9,169 nt of DNA from Planctomycetaceae bacterium (GTDB taxonomy: Bacteria; Planctomycetota; Phycisphaerae; Phycisphaerales; SM1A02). Below, one piece after another: positions 1-7,205 of this stretch. Position 1 is the first letter of the stretch; each line of letters begins with the position of its first letter. The DNA lies in NCBI GenBank assembly GCA_002685335.1, contig NYWY01000046.1:1-9169 (forward strand), read 5' to 3'. A program made the position numbers and the translations under genes. The notes under the pieces are model-generated. The model was given only the letters and a program-made list of their open reading frames with translations. It was not told the DNA's origin and searched no databases.

Positions 1-1
1 G

Positions 2-145
2 CGAATCATCGCGATGAGCAGTCGCATCACCGATGGTCAGGTCGTCCAGCTGCAGCAGTGCGGCTTCGATTCGGTCCTCCGCAAGCCCTTCACGGTGCGT
101 CAGGTGATCGAGTCGGTCGAAGCGGCCCACGCCGTCGTCTATTGA
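2..145 (+). CDS. Response regulator receiver domain, C-terminal fragment
   Basis: The window opens inside this gene. The readable frame gives 47 residues, starting RIIAMSSRITDG and ending AHAVVY, then TGA at 143-145. The pattern is the second half of a CheY-like receiver domain. A hydrophobic beta-4 strand ends in a small hydroxyl residue (IIAMSS), an alpha-4 helix leads into GFDSVL, and then comes the conserved Lys-Pro-Phe of beta-5 (LRKPFTV) and an alpha-5 helix. The lysine of KPF is the conserved receiver lysine that contacts the phosphorylated Asp. The protein ends soon after alpha-5, so no output domain follows. It is either a single-domain regulator or a protein whose receiver is C-terminal, such as a hybrid histidine kinase. 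The phospho-acceptor Asp lies outside the window. A strong terminator follows, so it ends its transcription unit. Confidence 0.8.
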   Translation, partial: RIIAMSSRITDGQVVQLQQCGFDSVLRKPFTVRQVIESVEAAHAVVY

Positions 146-194
146 ACGAGGGACCGGCGGTCCCCGCGAGGGGACGCCCCGCAAGGACGCGGGT

Positions 195-239
195 ACGCCC
201 CGCCTCGGCCTCCGGGCCGCGGCGGGGCGTGGTTCTTTT
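195..239 (+). terminator. Intrinsic terminator after the receiver-domain gene
   Basis: A perfect 10-bp inverted repeat (ACGCCCCGCC at 195-204, GGCGGGGCGT at 221-230) encloses a second 5-bp stem (CGGCC at 206-210, GGCCG at 215-219) with a 4-nt loop. The result is a nearly continuous GC-rich hairpin. It is followed directly by the T-rich run GGTTCTTTT (231-239). This is the classic layout of a Rho-independent terminator on the plus strand. It lies 50 nt after the stop of the receiver-domain gene and well before nadE. Confidence 0.8.
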
Positions 240-339
240 GAACCCGTGGTTGGGGTGGTCGCCCCCGCCGAGTTCCGGAACCAGGTCCGTCGAGCGGGCG
301 GTCGGTCATTCGGTCAGGCGATCGAGGGTCGGGTCGTGC

Positions 340-345
340 TACGCT
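340..345 (+). promoter_or_regulatory. Putative -10 element of nadE
   Basis: The hexamer TACGCT ends 8 nt before the nadE ATG. At that distance transcription would begin at or within a base or two of the start codon. No Shine-Dalgarno-like purine run is present in the short gap. No convincing -35 hexamer was found. The call depends mainly on similar placement before mutL and the hydrolase gene. Confidence 0.35.
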
Positions 346-353
346 TGGTGTCC

Positions 354-2027
354 ATGAAAGTGGCCCTCGCCCAGTTCGACGTGATGATCGGAGACCTCAC
401 CGGAAATGCGGAATCGATCCGTACTCTCGGCCGGCAAGCCGCTTCCGCGGGCGCCGATCTCCTGGTGCTTCCGGAACTCGCGATCCTTGGTTATCCGCCT
501 CGTGATCTCCTGCTTCGCGAGGAGGTGGTCCCGGCCTGCGAAGCGGCGGTGGAGCGGCTCGCCGCGGATCTTCCGCTGCCCACGCTCGTGGGGTCACCCC
601 GTCGGGTCGAAGGGGGCTCCCGTCCGATCGCCAATGCCGTCGCCCTCTGCCGCGATGGCCGGGTCGAGGCGTGGTACGACAAGATGCTGCTTCCCACCTA
701 CGACGTCTTCGACGAGGCTCGCTGGTTCGAACCTGGCGACGCCCCGCTGGTCTTCGACCTGGACGTCGACGGGGAGCACCGGCGGATCGGGGTCCTGGTC
801 TGCGAGGACCTGTGGCGGGCGGAGGATGCCGGGGTGACTCGTCGATACGACGTCGATCCAGTGGCGATGCTTCGCGATCGAAAATGTGATCTGGTGGTGA
901 GTCCCAGCGCGAGTCCCTTCGTGGCGGGAAAGCATCGGCGGCACCGGGAGATCCTCGCCGCCGCCGCCGAGCTGGTCGCGGCTCCGGTCGCGATGGCGAA
1001 CCAGATCGGGGCCCACGACGATCTCGTGTTCGACGGAGGATCGATGCTGGTCCATCCCGACGGGACGATCGGGGCGGCTTCGCCTCGATTCGAGACGCAC
1101 CTGGAGATCGTGGAGGTGACGGGTCCGGAACGGCGGGCCCCCGTCGACCTCGAACCGGTGGAAGAGCATTTTCATGCGATTCGCATCGCGATCCGGGACT
1201 ACGTTCGCGGTAGTGGTCACGCCTCGGTGCTGCTCGGGCTCTCCGGTGGCATCGATTCGGCCCTGGTCGTGGCCCTGGCGGTGGCGGCCCTCGGACCCGA
1301 GGCGGTGCTCGGCGTGCTGTTGCCCAGCCGATTCTCTTCCGAAGGATCCAAACGGGACGCTCGTCTGTCGGCCGAAGCCCTGGGCATTCGCGCCGAGGAG
1401 ATTTCGATCGAGACGATGCACACCGCGGTCGCCTCGGCGTTGGACCCGGTACTTCGTCACGACGGCGAGGGCCTTGAAGGGCTCGCGGACGAGAACGTGC
1501 AGGCCCGGAGCCGAGGGCTCCTGCTGATGGCGCTGTCCAACGCCCGCCGTCACCTGCTTCTCTCCACCAGCAACAAGAGTGAACTGGCGGTGGGCTATTC
1601 CACCCTCTACGGCGACATGTGCGGCGGGTTGGCCCCGATCGGCGATCTCTACAAGATCGAAGTCTTCGCACTGTCTCGCTGGATGAACGCCAATCACCGA
1701 CGCCTCGGCTTCAAGGCCCCGCCGATTCCGATCGCGAGCATCGAGAAGCCACCCTCGGCCGAACTGCGTCCCGACCAGCGGGACGACGATTCGCTGCCTC
1801 CGTACGAACTGCTCGACGCCTATCTTCGCGGGCGGATCGACGACGCCCGTTCACCGGAGGCCTTGATCGCGGAGGGCGGATTGGACGCCTCGATCGCGAG
1901 TCGGATCGAATGGCTGCTCGCCACCAGCGAATTCAAGCGACACCAGGCCACGATCATTCCCAAACTCTCGCCGCGAACCTTCGGGCGGGGGCGTGAGATG
2001 CCCCTGGTCGCCCGCTGGCGTCCGTGA
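354..2027 (+). CDS. nadE: Glutamine-dependent NAD(+) synthetase
   Basis: This enzyme makes NAD from deamido-NAD, ATP and glutamine, the last cytosolic step of NAD synthesis. The product is 557 residues with the two-domain layout of glutamine-using NadE. Residues 1 to about 260 form a nitrilase-type amidase that frees ammonia. Its catalytic triad is visible as Glu41 (LPELAILGYPP), Lys110 (YDKMLLPTYD) and Cys150 (VLVCEDLW). Residues about 270-557 form the synthetase, with the ATP pyrophosphatase P-loop SGGIDS at 297-302 and the conserved STSNKSELAVGYSTLYGD region near 405-421. The frame stays open upstream to 246, but ATG at 354 is chosen because MKVALAQFDVMIGDLTGN is the normal N-terminus of the family. 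The gene stands alone between a terminator and a convergent neighbour. Having the glutaminase domain means the cell need not rely on free ammonia here. Confidence 0.97.
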   Translation: MKVALAQFDVMIGDLTGNAESIRTLGRQAASAGADLLVLPELAILGYPPRDLLLREEVVPACEAAVERLAADLPLPTLVGSPRRVEGGSRPIANAVALCRDGRVEAWYDKMLLPTYDVFDEARWFEPGDAPLVFDLDVDGEHRRIGVLVCEDLWRAEDAGVTRRYDVDPVAMLRDRKCDLVVSPSASPFVAGKHRRHREILAAAAELVAAPVAMANQIGAHDDLVFDGGSMLVHPDGTIGAASPRFETHLEIVEVTGPERRAPVDLEPVEEHFHAIRIAIRDYVRGSGHASVLLGLSGGIDSALVVALAVAALGPEAVLGVLLPSRFSSEGSKRDARLSAEALGIRAEEISIETMHTAVASALDPVLRHDGEGLEGLADENVQARSRGLLLMALSNARRHLLLSTSNKSELAVGYSTLYGDMCGGLAPIGDLYKIEVFALSRWMNANHRRLGFKAPPIPIASIEKPPSAELRPDQRDDDSLPPYELLDAYLRGRIDDARSPEALIAEGGLDASIASRIEWLLATSEFKRHQATIIPKLSPRTFGRGREMPLVARWRP

Positions 2028-2064
2028 ACGAGTTCGTCCCGCGTCGTGCGGAAATCCGGAGTCC

Positions 2065-2805
2065 TCAGCCGGCGACGCTGATCGTTCGGCCGACGGCCTC
2101 GGATGAATCCACGTGCACGCCTCGTCGTCTCGAAACGACCTGGCGGGATTCCACCGAGACGAAGGCGTCGTTCTCCACGTGATACGCGGAGAGCCGACCA
2201 CCCGAGACGCATCCGGTATCCACGTTGATCGCGATCGGACGATCGTGACGAGTCACCCGGAGCGGGGATCGCATCGGCTTGTGACCGACGATGATCAACC
2301 CATCCCGGCCGTCATAGTCCTGCCACCAGTGTCGTCGTCCGGACCGTGCCTTTCGATGGACCAGCTCGTGATCGGAGGTTCCGCTCAGCCCTTGCAGAGG
2401 GTCGATGCCCGCGTGGACCACGGTGGCGATTCCGGCGGTGGCATGGATTCGATCGACGGTCTCACTCATCAGCCGTCGGGCCGGGGCCTGGCAATCGGTC
2501 GAATTCAGGCGTTCGATGGTCTCTCGCTCCGCTCGGGCGAGGCTTGAAAGGGGCTGGCCGGTATCGAGCCGGACGAAGGCCGTGAACAGTCGGAGATCGT
2601 GGTTCCCGCACACCGAGGCGATATCGACGCCCGCGGTGGTGAGACGGTCAAGGACCCTCACCACCTTCGAGGGTTCGGGGCCCTTGGTCAGCAGGTCGCC
2701 CACCAGGCGGATGCGGAGGGACGGGTCGTCCTCGAGCACGAACTCGAGGAGCTCCTCGAGTTCCTCCCCGCATCCATGGATGTCACCGATCACGATCGAA
2801 TTCAT
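2065..2805 (-). CDS. Calcineurin-like metallophosphoesterase (ApaH/PrpE-like)
   Basis: A cytosolic metal-dependent phosphoesterase of about 246 residues. All the metal-binding blocks of the calcineurin-like fold are present in order: GDIHG near the N-terminus, GDLLTKGP (the usual GD-x2-D-R-GP with variation), GNHD, HAGID, GHKP and finally NVDTGCVSGGRL. The single-domain layout and the early GDIHGC resemble diadenosine tetraphosphatases and small Ser/Thr phosphatases such as PrpE. Sequence alone does not settle the substrate, so no symbol is given. The frame extends to a TTG at 2820, but ATG at 2805 is preferred because MNSIVIGDIHGC matches the family's usual start. The gene is divergent from mutL (115 bp between start codons) and convergent with nadE (37 bp between stops). 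No hairpin able to act as a terminator was found in that gap. Confidence 0.88.
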   Translation of the reverse strand: MNSIVIGDIHGCGEELEELLEFVLEDDPSLRIRLVGDLLTKGPEPSKVVRVLDRLTTAGVDIASVCGNHDLRLFTAFVRLDTGQPLSSLARAERETIERLNSTDCQAPARRLMSETVDRIHATAGIATVVHAGIDPLQGLSGTSDHELVHRKARSGRRHWWQDYDGRDGLIIVGHKPMRSPLRVTRHDRPIAINVDTGCVSGGRLSAYHVENDAFVSVESRQVVSRRRGVHVDSSEAVGRTISVAG

Positions 2806-2908
2806 CTGGTTCCGTTTCAAACGACGACTTACCCACAGTCTTTCGGCTTGTCAGACGGTACGGATCCAGTCCCGGCGGGTTCGGTCTCGAATCGGGGTCC
2901 CGGCTCGC

Positions 2909-2914
2909 TAGCAT
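2909..2914 (+). promoter_or_regulatory. Putative -10 element of mutL
   Basis: TAGCAT ends 6 nt before the mutL ATG at 2921, separated from it only by GGCCCC. It shares four of six bases with TATAAT. Initiation at the usual distance would fall on the start codon, giving a leaderless transcript. No -35 match was found at standard spacing. Confidence 0.4.
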
Positions 2915-2920
2915 GGCCCC

Positions 2921-4831
2921 ATGCGCATCCGACGTCTTCCCTCCGCTCTCGTCAATCAGATCGCCGCCGGTGAAGTGGTCGAAAGACCGGCCAGCGTGGT
3001 GAAGGAACTGCTGGAGAACGCCTTCGATGCCGGGGCCGCGAGAGTCGAGATCGAGATCGCCGGTGGCGGTCGTGACCTCATCCGCGTCTCCGACGACGGG
3101 AGCGGCATCGATCCCGATGATCTTCCACTGGCGATCGAATCCCATGCGACCAGCAAGGTGGCGGAGGCTGCCGATCTCGACGCCATTTCGACCATGGGTT
3201 TCCGAGGAGAGGCCCTGGCATCGATCGCCGCGGTCTGTCGATTCTCACTCGAGACCCGGACCGCATCCCACGAGGAGGCCTGGCGACTCGAGGTGGTCGA
3301 CGGCGTGACCAGTGAGCCCGCCCCGGTTTCAGGCCCGGTGGGAACACGGGTCGAGGTGCGGCATCTCTTTCAGGCGATTCCCGCCAGACGTCGATTCTTG
3401 AAGTCGGAATCGGCGGAATCCTCCCGGGTCGCCGAGGTCGTGCGACTGCTCGCGTTGACGCGACCCTCGGTCGGCTTTCGTCTGGTCTCCAACGGTCGGA
3501 CGCTGATCGACCTCCCTGCGACCGATGATCCGGCCCGTCGCGTCCTCGGCGTGCTCGGTCCGGAACTGGAAGGTCGACTGCTGGCGGTGAACGGCGAGAT
3601 CGGCCACGCGGCGGATGGCACGTTGGTGACCTGTTGGGGACTGGTGGGGGTGCCGGAGACGGCCCGGCCGACCTCGCGGCAGCAACGGTTCGTCCTGAAC
3701 GGCCGGGCGATCGTGGATCGTTCGCTCGCCCATGCTCTCAAGGAGGGGTTTCGAGGCCTGATCGATCCCGGGCGACATCCGATCGGGGTCATCCATCTCG
3801 AGATGGATCCCTCCCGGGTCGACGTCAACGTCCACCCCGCGAAGACCGAGGTGCGATTCCGCGAGTCGCGCCCGCTGCACGGCCTGATCCGGCACGCGGT
3901 GCGAGCCGCGTTGATCGAGGCGGACCTGGCCCGCGACATCCCCCTGGGAGATTCAACGCCGGAAACGGGCTCGTCATCACCGGCCGTCTCGAGTCGCGAG
4001 CCGGTCCGGGAGGAACGTGATTCGACGTTCGACCGCACCCCGACGCCCGGATCCGACTTTGTTCCCGGGGGAGGGGGGGCGTCGTCCTCGAGAAGACCGG
4101 ATTCCGCCTCCCGTCCGGGTGCCACGCCTTCGGTCGCGGCGATGCGGGCGGCCGTCGATTCCATGAGTTTGCCGAAGGAAGACGGCGGTCCCGTGGTCCG
4201 CGATGGCGACACCGAGGCGATCGACGTCCTCCCCACGCTGGTCGGGGCCGATGCGGTGCTTCAGATCCACGAATCGTTTCTGGTGACCCAGGATGAACAG
4301 GGATTGGTCATCATCGACCAACATGCGCTGCATGAGCGGGTGATGTTCGAGATGTTGTCGCAACGGATCGCCAAGGGTCCGCTGGAGTCCCAGCGGCAAC
4401 TCGTCCCGGAAGTGTTCGATGCCGATCCTTCACAACTCGTCGCCCTCGAGACGATCGAATCGCTGCTCGAGCGACTCGGAATCGATGCCGCGCCCGCGGG
4501 TCCGCGCTCGATCGCGGTCCATGCCTTTCCGTCGCTGCTGCTTTCCCGCCGGGTCGAGGCCGCGCCGTTCGTTTCCGAGCTTCTGGAACGGGCGGCCGCG
4601 GGATCGATCGATCACGATGATGATGAAGCGGCCATGGCCGAAGTGCTCGACATGATGAGTTGCAAGGCCGCGGTGAAGGCTGGTGATCGACTTCGTCCGA
4701 CGGAGATCGCCCGGTTGTTGGAAATGCGGGATCGAATCGACCGGGGAGCGAGCTGCCCGCACGGTCGTCCCACCCATCTCCGGATTCCCATCACCGAACT
4801 CGAGCGTCGTTTCGGTCGATCGTCGAGCTGA
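2921..4831 (+). CDS. mutL: DNA mismatch repair protein MutL with endonuclease motif
   Basis: MutL couples mismatch recognition by MutS to strand incision and removal. The 636-residue product has the N-terminal GHKL ATPase: KELLENAFDAGA at 28-39 (catalytic Glu29, Mg-binding Asn33), DDGSGI at 58-63, SHATSK at 74-79 and GFRGEAL at 93-99. A low-complexity linker of roughly residues 340-420, rich in Ser, Pro and Gly, joins it to the C-terminal dimerisation domain. That domain carries an intact DQHA-x2-E-x4-E endonuclease motif (Asp466 to Glu477), plus SCKAAVKAGD and CPHGRP (612-617), which complete the metal site. This is the nicking form of MutL found in bacteria without MutH. ATG at 2921 gives the canonical MRIRRLPSALVNQIAAGEVV start. 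The linker is encoded through a G5-A-G7 run at 4067-4079. The gene is monocistronic as seen here. Confidence 0.97.
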   Translation: MRIRRLPSALVNQIAAGEVVERPASVVKELLENAFDAGAARVEIEIAGGGRDLIRVSDDGSGIDPDDLPLAIESHATSKVAEAADLDAISTMGFRGEALASIAAVCRFSLETRTASHEEAWRLEVVDGVTSEPAPVSGPVGTRVEVRHLFQAIPARRRFLKSESAESSRVAEVVRLLALTRPSVGFRLVSNGRTLIDLPATDDPARRVLGVLGPELEGRLLAVNGEIGHAADGTLVTCWGLVGVPETARPTSRQQRFVLNGRAIVDRSLAHALKEGFRGLIDPGRHPIGVIHLEMDPSRVDVNVHPAKTEVRFRESRPLHGLIRHAVRAALIEADLARDIPLGDSTPETGSSSPAVSSREPVREERDSTFDRTPTPGSDFVPGGGGASSSRRPDSASRPGATPSVAAMRAAVDSMSLPKEDGGPVVRDGDTEAIDVLPTLVGADAVLQIHESFLVTQDEQGLVIIDQHALHERVMFEMLSQRIAKGPLESQRQLVPEVFDADPSQLVALETIESLLERLGIDAAPAGPRSIAVHAFPSLLLSRRVEAAPFVSELLERAAAGSIDHDDDEAAMAEVLDMMSCKAAVKAGDRLRPTEIARLLEMRDRIDRGASCPHGRPTHLRIPITELERRFGRSSS

Positions 4832-4852
4832 CGGACCGTCCAGGGCGTTGAT

Positions 4853-5128
4853 TCAGCCGCCGGAGACCGGAGGCAGGGCGTCGAGTGTCCGCACCTCCGG
4901 AGAGATCGGCGTCCGGGGCGGGAGCATCCGGGTGTCGACCGCGAACGCCACCACGCCTCGCCACTCCGCGAGGCCGGGATGGATGCTGATCGCCGCCTCG
5001 AAGGCGGAGGCGGGGGTCGCGTCGTCCGGCGGAAGCTCGACTTCCACCCTGGAGGCGCCGGCCGCATCCTCGAGCATGGCATGAAGACGCAGGCTCAATC
5101 GTCGGGGACCGGGTTCGGCGGGGCTCAT
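4853..5128 (-). CDS. moaD: MoaD/ThiS-family sulfur carrier (molybdopterin synthase small subunit)
   Basis: A 91-residue ubiquitin-like sulfur carrier. The decisive feature is the C-terminal LPPVSGG. The terminal Gly-Gly is adenylated and converted to a thiocarboxylate, which donates sulfur to precursor Z in molybdopterin synthesis. The pattern of LSLRLHAML early, HPGLAEW in the middle and VVAFAVDTRML before the tail fits MoaD better than ThiS. The start ATG overlaps the moeA stop by 4 nt, so translation is probably coupled to moeA. This also supports a molybdenum cofactor role. It is the last gene of the operon and converges on mutL with only 21 nt between stops. Its catalytic partner MoaE and the activating enzyme are not in the window. 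A MoaD-like carrier for another sulfur pathway is a less likely alternative. Confidence 0.87.
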   Translation of the reverse strand: MSPAEPGPRRLSLRLHAMLEDAAGASRVEVELPPDDATPASAFEAAISIHPGLAEWRGVVAFAVDTRMLPPRTPISPEVRTLDALPPVSGG

Positions 5129-6414
5129 CGTGTGGGGCTTCCGAAAGAGGTCGGGATTTCAGACGGGTCGGACCAGGGGAGGGTCGGCACCAGAGTGCCC
5201 GCAGGCACCATCTCGGTCTGCTCGGGCAATCGTACGAGACCATGGGTGCCGACCAGATGGGGAAGATCTCCGGATCCGTTCCACGCGGCGACCCGGACCA
5301 GTCCGCGGCCGTCGGCATCGAGTTCGAAGCTGGCCGGGCGACAGGCGGCACGATGAGGATTCGGTCGCGTGTCGGTGGCGAGGATTCTCCGCAGCCAGGG
5401 GAGGTCGGTTTCCAGTCCGAGGCCACGATTGATCCATTCCCGGATGAACAGGTGCGTGCAGACCAGGGCGGAGACCGGGTTTCCGGGAAGGCCTGCGAGC
5501 CTGATCCGTCCGTCGCGGGTCCACCAGGAGAGCGGACGACCCGGTTGCACTCGAACCCCTCGGCCCCCGGTTTCAAGGCCGAGTTCGCTGGCGGCCCGAG
5601 GGACGAAGTCTCGATCGCCGGCGCTCACGCCGCCGACGGTCAGCACCAGATCCGCCCGGTCGAGGTGCCCTTCAAGCGCCCGACTGGTCTCGGCAGGATC
5701 GTCGCCGACATGATCCACGGCGATGACCGCGGCCCCGAATTCCTGCAGGAGCGCCGCGAGCATGGGGCCGTTTCCGTTTCGAATGCGAACCTCGTCGCCG
5801 TTCTGGTCCAGTGGAGCCTCCGGCGGGCGGAGTTCGTCTCCGGTGGTCAGGATCGAGATGCGGGGTCGAACGCGGACGGGCAGTCGCACGGTGCCGGTGG
5901 TGGCCGCGATCGCGACCACCACGGGTGTCACTCGCACGTTCGCCGCGACCAGCAGGTCTCCTCGGCGGGCATCGCAACCACGGGGATGAATCGAACGACC
6001 CGACTCGACCTGGTCCACATGAAGCCTGACGGCGTCATGTCCCGCGATCGATTCCGGGGTGAGTCGTTCCTTCTCGATCACCGCATCGAGCCCTTCTGGC
6101 ACTGCGGCGCCGGTCGCGATGGCGACCGCCCGGCCTCGAGGAGGGGCGGCCCCCGGAGCCCGGCCGGCGGAGACGGTGTGGGAGATCGGGATCACCGCTT
6201 CCGAACGGACGTCGGTGGACCGGATCGCGATGCCGTCCATCGTCGCTCGATCGAACGGGGGGAGATCGCGGTCGGCGAGGATCGGCCGGGCGAGGAACCG
6301 GGAACGAAGCCCGGGGTCATCGAGCGAGACATGTTCCATGTCCGCGTCGAGACCACCTTCCGCGAAGGCCGTTCGCCCCTGATCCAGGCTGACGGCGGTG
6401 ACGGGTGCGCTCAC
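5125..6414 (-). CDS. moeA: Molybdopterin molybdenumtransferase MoeA
   Basis: MoeA inserts molybdate into adenylylated molybdopterin, the last step of basic molybdenum cofactor formation. The 429-residue protein is slightly longer than the usual 400-410. Recognisable blocks in order are DRDLPPFDRATMDGIAI (about 48-64, the conserved PPFDxSxMDG region), the beta-rich insert region, ILTTGDEL, IRNGNGPMLAALL, LTVGGVSAGDRDFV, VRVQPGRPL and LAGLPGNPVSALV. A final beta-barrel domain IV follows. The start codon is GTG at 6414 and overlaps the TGA of the upstream hydrolase gene, while the stop overlaps the moaD ATG. This layout indicates one polycistronic message with coupled translation. Mocos-dependent enzymes and the other mo genes are not visible here. 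Confidence 0.95.
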   Translation of the reverse strand: MSAPVTAVSLDQGRTAFAEGGLDADMEHVSLDDPGLRSRFLARPILADRDLPPFDRATMDGIAIRSTDVRSEAVIPISHTVSAGRAPGAAPPRGRAVAIATGAAVPEGLDAVIEKERLTPESIAGHDAVRLHVDQVESGRSIHPRGCDARRGDLLVAANVRVTPVVVAIAATTGTVRLPVRVRPRISILTTGDELRPPEAPLDQNGDEVRIRNGNGPMLAALLQEFGAAVIAVDHVGDDPAETSRALEGHLDRADLVLTVGGVSAGDRDFVPRAASELGLETGGRGVRVQPGRPLSWWTRDGRIRLAGLPGNPVSALVCTHLFIREWINRGLGLETDLPWLRRILATDTRPNPHRAACRPASFELDADGRGLVRVAAWNGSGDLPHLVGTHGLVRLPEQTEMVPAGTLVPTLPWSDPSEIPTSFGSPTR

Positions 6415-7163
6415 GCGTCGATCTCGTCGAGATGTTCGACGATCGCATCGAGTGCGGCTTCCTGGCAGGGCTCGAGATCATGTCCCGCGAAGCCGATCTC
6501 AAGCCGTGCGGCGTCGACCCCCGCGGCCGCGAGCGACGCCCGCCAGCCGATGGCATCGGACGGGGGGACCAGAACGTCCGCGGCACCATGCACCACCAGG
6601 GCGCGGGGGGCGACCGAGGCCCCGGCATGCATCGGACCTCGGGCTCCCAGGTCCGCGGCGATCTCCGGTGGGATGCCCAGTGATTCCGACAACGCGAGGT
6701 CGAGTCGGTCCGGCCGGTTCCCGTAGGTCTCGAGGATCGGAGGAGAGATCAGGATGAACGCCGCAGCCGGCGTTCCCGGGTCGCCGGCGACCGCGATCAG
6801 CGGGGCGGCGGCCGAGAGTCCGAGATGAACCACGGGCAGGTCCGGCCAATGCTCGAGAATCGTTCGTCCGAGCGACGTGACCGCATCCACGCATCCATCG
6901 GCCTGGCGGTCGGCTTCGAAGGGATCGGGACGGACCACGCCTCGTCCCGAGGCCACCATCGCTCGGGCGAGATCCTCACCGAAATTCTGGAGCCCGCGGG
7001 TCGCGGGGCGTTCCGCATCCAACCCGAACATCGCGACCCCGGAGAGCATCATCACCATCGAACGAGGCGGACGTGAAGGGAGATCCACGCGGGCGGAAAG
7101 GCTCGCGGCGAAGGCGTCGAAGTGGATCTCCTCGACCCGGGGTTCGTGGGAGGCGGTCGGCAT
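6411..7163 (-). CDS. Alpha/beta hydrolase family protein, substrate unknown
   Basis: A 250-residue cytosolic protein with the alpha/beta hydrolase pattern. A strand-turn-helix carries the likely nucleophile Ser117 in GLSAAAP, the acid is probably Asp196 in HGAADVLVP, and the base is probably His228 in GFAGHDLEP. The elbow reads G-x-S-x-A rather than G-x-S-x-G. The region MVMMLSGVAMFGLDAERP after the first strand and the C-terminal AGHDLEP are like dienelactone-hydrolase or esterase-type proteins, but I cannot name the substrate. It heads the operon with moeA and moaD, joined to moeA by a 4-nt GTGA overlap. An in-frame ATG at 7175 lies inside a TATGAT -10-like hexamer, so ATG at 7163 (MPTASHEP) is chosen. 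No signal peptide is evident. Confidence 0.75.
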   Translation of the reverse strand: MPTASHEPRVEEIHFDAFAASLSARVDLPSRPPRSMVMMLSGVAMFGLDAERPATRGLQNFGEDLARAMVASGRGVVRPDPFEADRQADGCVDAVTSLGRTILEHWPDLPVVHLGLSAAAPLIAVAGDPGTPAAAFILISPPILETYGNRPDRLDLALSESLGIPPEIAADLGARGPMHAGASVAPRALVVHGAADVLVPPSDAIGWRASLAAAGVDAARLEIGFAGHDLEPCQEAALDAIVEHLDEIDA

Positions 7164-7170
7164 GAACCCG

Positions 7171-7176
7171 ATCATA
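7171..7176 (-). promoter_or_regulatory. Putative -10 element of the hydrolase-moeA-moaD operon
   Basis: Read on the minus strand, this is TATGAT, five of six bases of the sigma-70 consensus. It ends 7 nt before ATG 7163. The upstream sequence at about 7194-7199 reads TTCGCG, a poor -35 match at 17-bp spacing. The element overlaps the alternative ATG at 7175, which argues against that start. It lies in the 42-nt gap after the pseudopilin gene, so this operon can be expressed apart from the riboswitch unit. Confidence 0.5.
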
Positions 7177-7205
7177 CGGCCGCGGGTGGCTCGCGCGAAA
7201 TGGAA

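Noticed and set aside
246..353. Upstream extension of nadE by 36 codons
   Set aside because: The extension has no family counterpart and would place the canonical MKVALAQFD start internally. It also overlaps the likely promoter region.
397..1697. Minus-strand open frames opposite nadE (up to 424 codons)
   Set aside because: The plus strand encodes an intact, motif-complete NadE. The minus-strand products are Arg/Pro-rich shadows.
2028..2064. Terminator between nadE and the phosphoesterase gene
   Set aside because: The only inverted repeat (CGGA-AA-TCCG) has a two-base loop and no T-tract.
4830..4840. GACGGACCGTC palindrome between mutL and moaD as a bidirectional terminator
   Set aside because: A hairpin would have a one-base loop and no T-run on either side, so it is not a credible terminator.
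5242..6726. Long plus-strand open frame of 494 codons opposite moeA and the hydrolase
   Set aside because: It is antisense to two clearly recognisable genes and its translation has no coherent domain. Long antisense frames are expected at this GC content.
7164..7175. ATG at 7175 as the hydrolase start
   Set aside because: It falls inside the TATGAT -10-like hexamer, so a transcript from that promoter would begin after it.
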